A stretch of 64,000 nt of DNA. It comes from G965197005 sp965197005. GTDB lineage: Bacteria > Pseudomonadota > Gammaproteobacteria > Pseudomonadales > Oceanobacteraceae. This document shows positions 61,416 to 64,000 of this stretch, in pieces; the first letter of the stretch is position 1; each line of letters starts with the position of its first letter. Location: assembly GCA_965197005.1 (NCBI GenBank), contig OZ239982.1, positions 1,984,001-2,048,000 of the forward strand, in the 5' to 3' direction. Under the pieces are notes generated by a model. The model saw nothing but the letters and a program-made list of their open reading frames with translations. It did no database searches and was not told where the DNA came from. The position numbers and the translations under genes were made by a program.

Positions 61416-62777
61416 TTAAGAATAACGTGCTAACAGGTACGCAAATAAAGTACGTATACCCATCGCCTCGCCACCTTTAGGGCGCGCCAAACGAGCACGC
61501 AAATTCCACGCCATCACATCAAAATGCAACCACGGAGTATCATTTACAAAACGCTGTAAAAACAAAGCGGCAGTACTCGCCCCTGCATAAGGCTCACTTG
61601 CCGAATTAACAATATCCGCCACTTGGCTTTCCAGCATATACGCATAACTTTCATGTAGCGGCAATTGCCATACAGGGTCACGCTCACTACTATGGGCTTG
61701 CACCTTAGCTGCCAAACTATTTTGATTACTAAAATAACCCGCTATTTCTGTGCCCACTGCCACTCTACAAGCACCTGTTAAGGTAGCAAAATCCACCAAC
61801 AAATCAGGGCTTTCACTGACCGCCTCCGTCATTGCATCAGCCAACACCAAACGGCCTTCAGCATCTGTATTATCAATCTCAACGCTCAAACCTGCACGAG
61901 AAGTAATCACATCACCCGGTCTAAACGCATTCGCAGAAACCGCATTTTCAGCCGCAGGCACAAGCACCCGCAAACGAACTGGCAAGTTAGCATGCATAAT
62001 CAAATTAGCAAGTCCCAAAACCTGTGCTGCCCCACCCATATCTTTTTTCATATATCGCATTGCATTCGCAGGCTTTAAATCCAAACCACCACTATCAAAA
62101 CACACACCCTTACCCACCAAAGTGAGCTTAGGCTTATCTGTATTTCCCCAGCGTAAATCCAAAAGCCTTGGCGCATGTTCACTAGCACGCCCTACAGCAT
62201 GAATAAGAGGATAATTTTGCACCAACAACTCATCGCCAATAATTTGCGAAAATTCAGCAGAAAACGTATCTGCCAACTGACTCATAACCTGTGCCAAATC
62301 TTGAGGCATCATGTCATTAGCAGGGGTATTAATTAAATCACGGGTTAAGCACACACTCTCAACCATAGCTTGAGCACGTTTAACCACATCATCATCAGCC
62401 AAATATAAATGTGCCAAGGTCACTTTTTCTGTATTTTTATAACGCCCATATCGATATGCGCCTAACCCCCAACTCACAGCAATATCTAGCTGTTGTTGTA
62501 ATGACAGCTCATCACTTAAATAATAATCTCCAGCAGGCAAACAATCTGCCAAATTACCAGCATTAAAGGCACTGCTTAGGTCATCAACCAACGCCAAAGC
62601 AAATGCAACCGCCCCCTTTTCATCTAAAATAAGCTGTGCAGACGGTGCTTTCAATGGATTATGTTGCAACCAGTTTTGTTGACCAACACTTAAAGTAGTT
62701 AAAAAATCAGCATAATCTGCTGTCGCTATTAATTTCAAAGCAACACCCTGCTGCCCTGTATGTAAAAGTGATTTCAT
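61416..62777 (-). CDS. M17 family leucyl aminopeptidase
   Basis: 453 aa. The catalytic C-terminal domain is well conserved: LTLVGKGVCFDSGGLDLKPA, MKKDMGGAAQVLGL and the M17 signature NTDAEGRLVLADAM with the dinuclear-zinc ligands. The N-terminal domain is shorter and different from PepA (503 aa). This size and sequence match the second M17 group often annotated as a PepA relative. It removes N-terminal residues in cytosolic peptide turnover. No DNA-binding role is implied. Confidence 0.93.
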   Translation of the reverse strand: MKSLLHTGQQGVALKLIATADYADFLTTLSVGQQNWLQHNPLKAPSAQLILDEKGAVAFALALVDDLSSAFNAGNLADCLPAGDYYLSDELSLQQQLDIAVSWGLGAYRYGRYKNTEKVTLAHLYLADDDVVKRAQAMVESVCLTRDLINTPANDMMPQDLAQVMSQLADTFSAEFSQIIGDELLVQNYPLIHAVGRASEHAPRLLDLRWGNTDKPKLTLVGKGVCFDSGGLDLKPANAMRYMKKDMGGAAQVLGLANLIMHANLPVRLRVLVPAAENAVSANAFRPGDVITSRAGLSVEIDNTDAEGRLVLADAMTEAVSESPDLLVDFATLTGACRVAVGTEIAGYFSNQNSLAAKVQAHSSERDPVWQLPLHESYAYMLESQVADIVNSASEPYAGASTAALFLQRFVNDTPWLHFDVMAWNLRARLARPKGGEAMGIRTLFAYLLARYS

Positions 62778-62815
62778 GATTTATTCCAGATTTAAAATAA
62801 AAGATACTGATAGCA

Positions 62816-63496
62816 TTAAATCAGCGGTAATACAAGCGCATGCAAAGAACCTGTAAGTGTCATACCCATAGCCGCATACGCCGCTTGTTTTTGCCCCAAC
62901 TCCATTGCCCTGCTCGTACCCACCGCATGACCACAGATACCTAAAGTTAAACCCATCGTATCGGCTCTTTCCAACTGTGTTATACGCAACAATACAGGCA
63001 CCAATAATGCACCTAAAATACCCGTAGCAATCACAAATGCAGATGCCAATGCAGGTATGCCACCTAACTGCTCAGTAACCACCACCGCCACCGCCGTTGT
63101 CACCGACTTAGTATAAATACTCAGCACAATATCCTTATCAGCAATAAGCCAGACACACAGCAAAACCGCACAGGCAACCGTCACCGCACCGCCTAAAGTG
63201 ACTGCCAAAAAAATGCGTATCCATTGCTGTTTTATCGACTCAATATGAGTAAACAACAAAACCGCCAACATAACCACCGTAGGCGCAAGCATAAAATGAA
63301 TAGCAAACGCACCTGAATGATAAGTTTGATACGGTGTATTGGTTAACCATAAGCCAAAAACCACCACAACCACACCAGTTAAGACAGGCGGCAAAAAAGC
63401 ATTGCGTTGAGAGCGTTCATAAAGCCAAACACCAAATAAATAAGCAGCTAAAGTTAAGGTAGTAGCAAATAAAGGTGTAGAGAATAAAGCACTCAT
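62816..63496 (-). CDS. lrgB: LrgB/CidB family membrane protein
   Basis: 226 aa with about six transmembrane helices. The family signatures are SVTTAVAVVVTEQLGGIPAL in the middle and GICGHAVGTSRAMELGQKQA near the C terminus. With LrgA it forms a holin-like pair, linked in other bacteria to lysis control and to transport of small organic acids such as glycolate or pyruvate. It overlaps lrgA by 4 bases. Confidence 0.94.
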   Translation of the reverse strand: MSALFSTPLFATTLTLAAYLFGVWLYERSQRNAFLPPVLTGVVVVVFGLWLTNTPYQTYHSGAFAIHFMLAPTVVMLAVLLFTHIESIKQQWIRIFLAVTLGGAVTVACAVLLCVWLIADKDIVLSIYTKSVTTAVAVVVTEQLGGIPALASAFVIATGILGALLVPVLLRITQLERADTMGLTLGICGHAVGTSRAMELGQKQAAYAAMGMTLTGSLHALVLPLI

Positions 63497-63831
63497 TTGC
63501 GCCCCACCTGCATAATAAAACCAGCAACCAACGCACCTGGCACAATACTTATTGCCAAAATACCCAATAACAATAAGCCATGATTTTGCAACACGCTTTG
63601 TTGCGTCATAATGCCAGCACTAACAGGAATTAAAAACAGAGGTAACAAAGGCGATAAGATTTGTGTAATTCGTTTTAAAGATTCAGGAATGCTGCCCTTA
63701 ATCAGCAAAAAAACCAATAAGCAAAGCATACCCAATACAGATGCTGGAATAGGCGCATCGGTTGCATGCTGTAGCAAAAACCCCAGCACTAAAAAGACCA
63801 ATAAATAAAGAAGACCTAAGATAGGAAGCAT
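63493..63831 (-). CDS. lrgA: LrgA/CidA family holin-like protein
   Basis: 112 aa, four transmembrane helices. It has the family elements HATDAPIPASVLGMLCLLVF and LLPLFLIPVSAGIMTQ. First gene of the lrgAB pair, transcribed towards lower coordinates, about 25 bases from the tRNA-Leu gene in the same direction. Confidence 0.94.
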   Translation of the reverse strand: MLPILGLLYLLVFLVLGFLLQHATDAPIPASVLGMLCLLVFLLIKGSIPESLKRITQILSPLLPLFLIPVSAGIMTQQSVLQNHGLLLLGILAISIVPGALVAGFIMQVGRK

Positions 63832-63853
63832 TGATTTTACTACCTAATAAAGA

Positions 63854-63938
<85 letters not shown>

Positions 63939-64000
63939 ATTGACCACTACAAAGCTAGCCTTGTAGCAACAAGGGCGCAAATTCTATGTGAAAATTAACT

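Overview
The window looks like a chromosome segment of an AT-rich gammaproteobacterium. The gene order is typical of that class: gshB-tonB-ruvX-pyrR-pyrB-pyrC' as in Pseudomonas, lysA-dapF-DUF484, tyrS / M23 peptidase / anmK facing erpA-bactofilin-argC, yciO next to a PHP phosphatase and yciB-yciI, and a flgBCDEFGHI cluster. The abundance of heptamer tandem repeats, an AAA/PD-(D/E)XK gene of the DUF1703 type and 23S rRNA insertions recall large sulfur-oxidising Thiotrichales, but no species is assigned.

Layout. 1-1530: end of an exbB-exbD-tonB operon. 1703-8428 (minus): a complete rRNA operon in the order 16S-tRNA-Ile-tRNA-Ala-23S-5S, driven by tandem promoters at 8642-8753. Its 23S gene carries three intervening sequences (IVSs), in the regions of helices 25, 45 and 68. 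One encodes a 23S four-helix-bundle protein and another a small GIY-YIG nuclease. 8762-15108: housekeeping genes (tyrS, M23 peptidase, anmK, erpA, bactofilin, argC). 15154-25920: an accessory island of seven same-strand lipoprotein genes, two with a DUF1566/Lcl domain and five NHL beta-propeller paralogs, bracketed by heptamer repeat arrays. 25923-38435: lysine, pyrimidine, glutathione, purine and envelope housekeeping genes. 38622-40982: a second, single-gene copy of the NHL locus with the same promoter region. 40983-43236: an AAA/nuclease gene and a minor pilin. 43495-51368: nadE, a zinc alcohol dehydrogenase, yciO, a PHP gene, yciB, yciI, an SH3 protein and nadB. 51569-60781: flagellar rod, hook and ring genes with two sigma-54 promoters. 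60778-63938: a TRIC-like channel, M17 aminopeptidase, lrgB, lrgA and tRNA-Leu.

The most unusual content is a linked set of repeats. Arrays of 7-bp units (AGGACAG and variants) and a palindrome of the form CCCAGCMCCATGC-GCATGGTGCTGGG recur at five intergenic loci. The same sequence motifs form the closing stems of the 23S IVSs: the helix-45 IVS is closed by heptamer-like sequence, and the other two by CCCAGCACCTAAA/TTTAGGTGCTGGG. This suggests one family of structured mobile elements occupying both intergenic DNA and rRNA.

Each of the two lipoprotein loci is headed by a duplicated control region. It has a sigma-70 promoter whose -10 box lies inside a GTTACA-N3-TGTAAC palindrome, followed by a leader ORF with its own Shine-Dalgarno. 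An octamer array runs through that ORF: 24 copies at one locus and 17 at the other. The copy number sets the frame, so the leader ORF is short (70 aa) at one locus and long (131 aa, ending 31 nt before the lipoprotein start) at the other. This is the layout expected of a phase-variable switch for surface lipoproteins.
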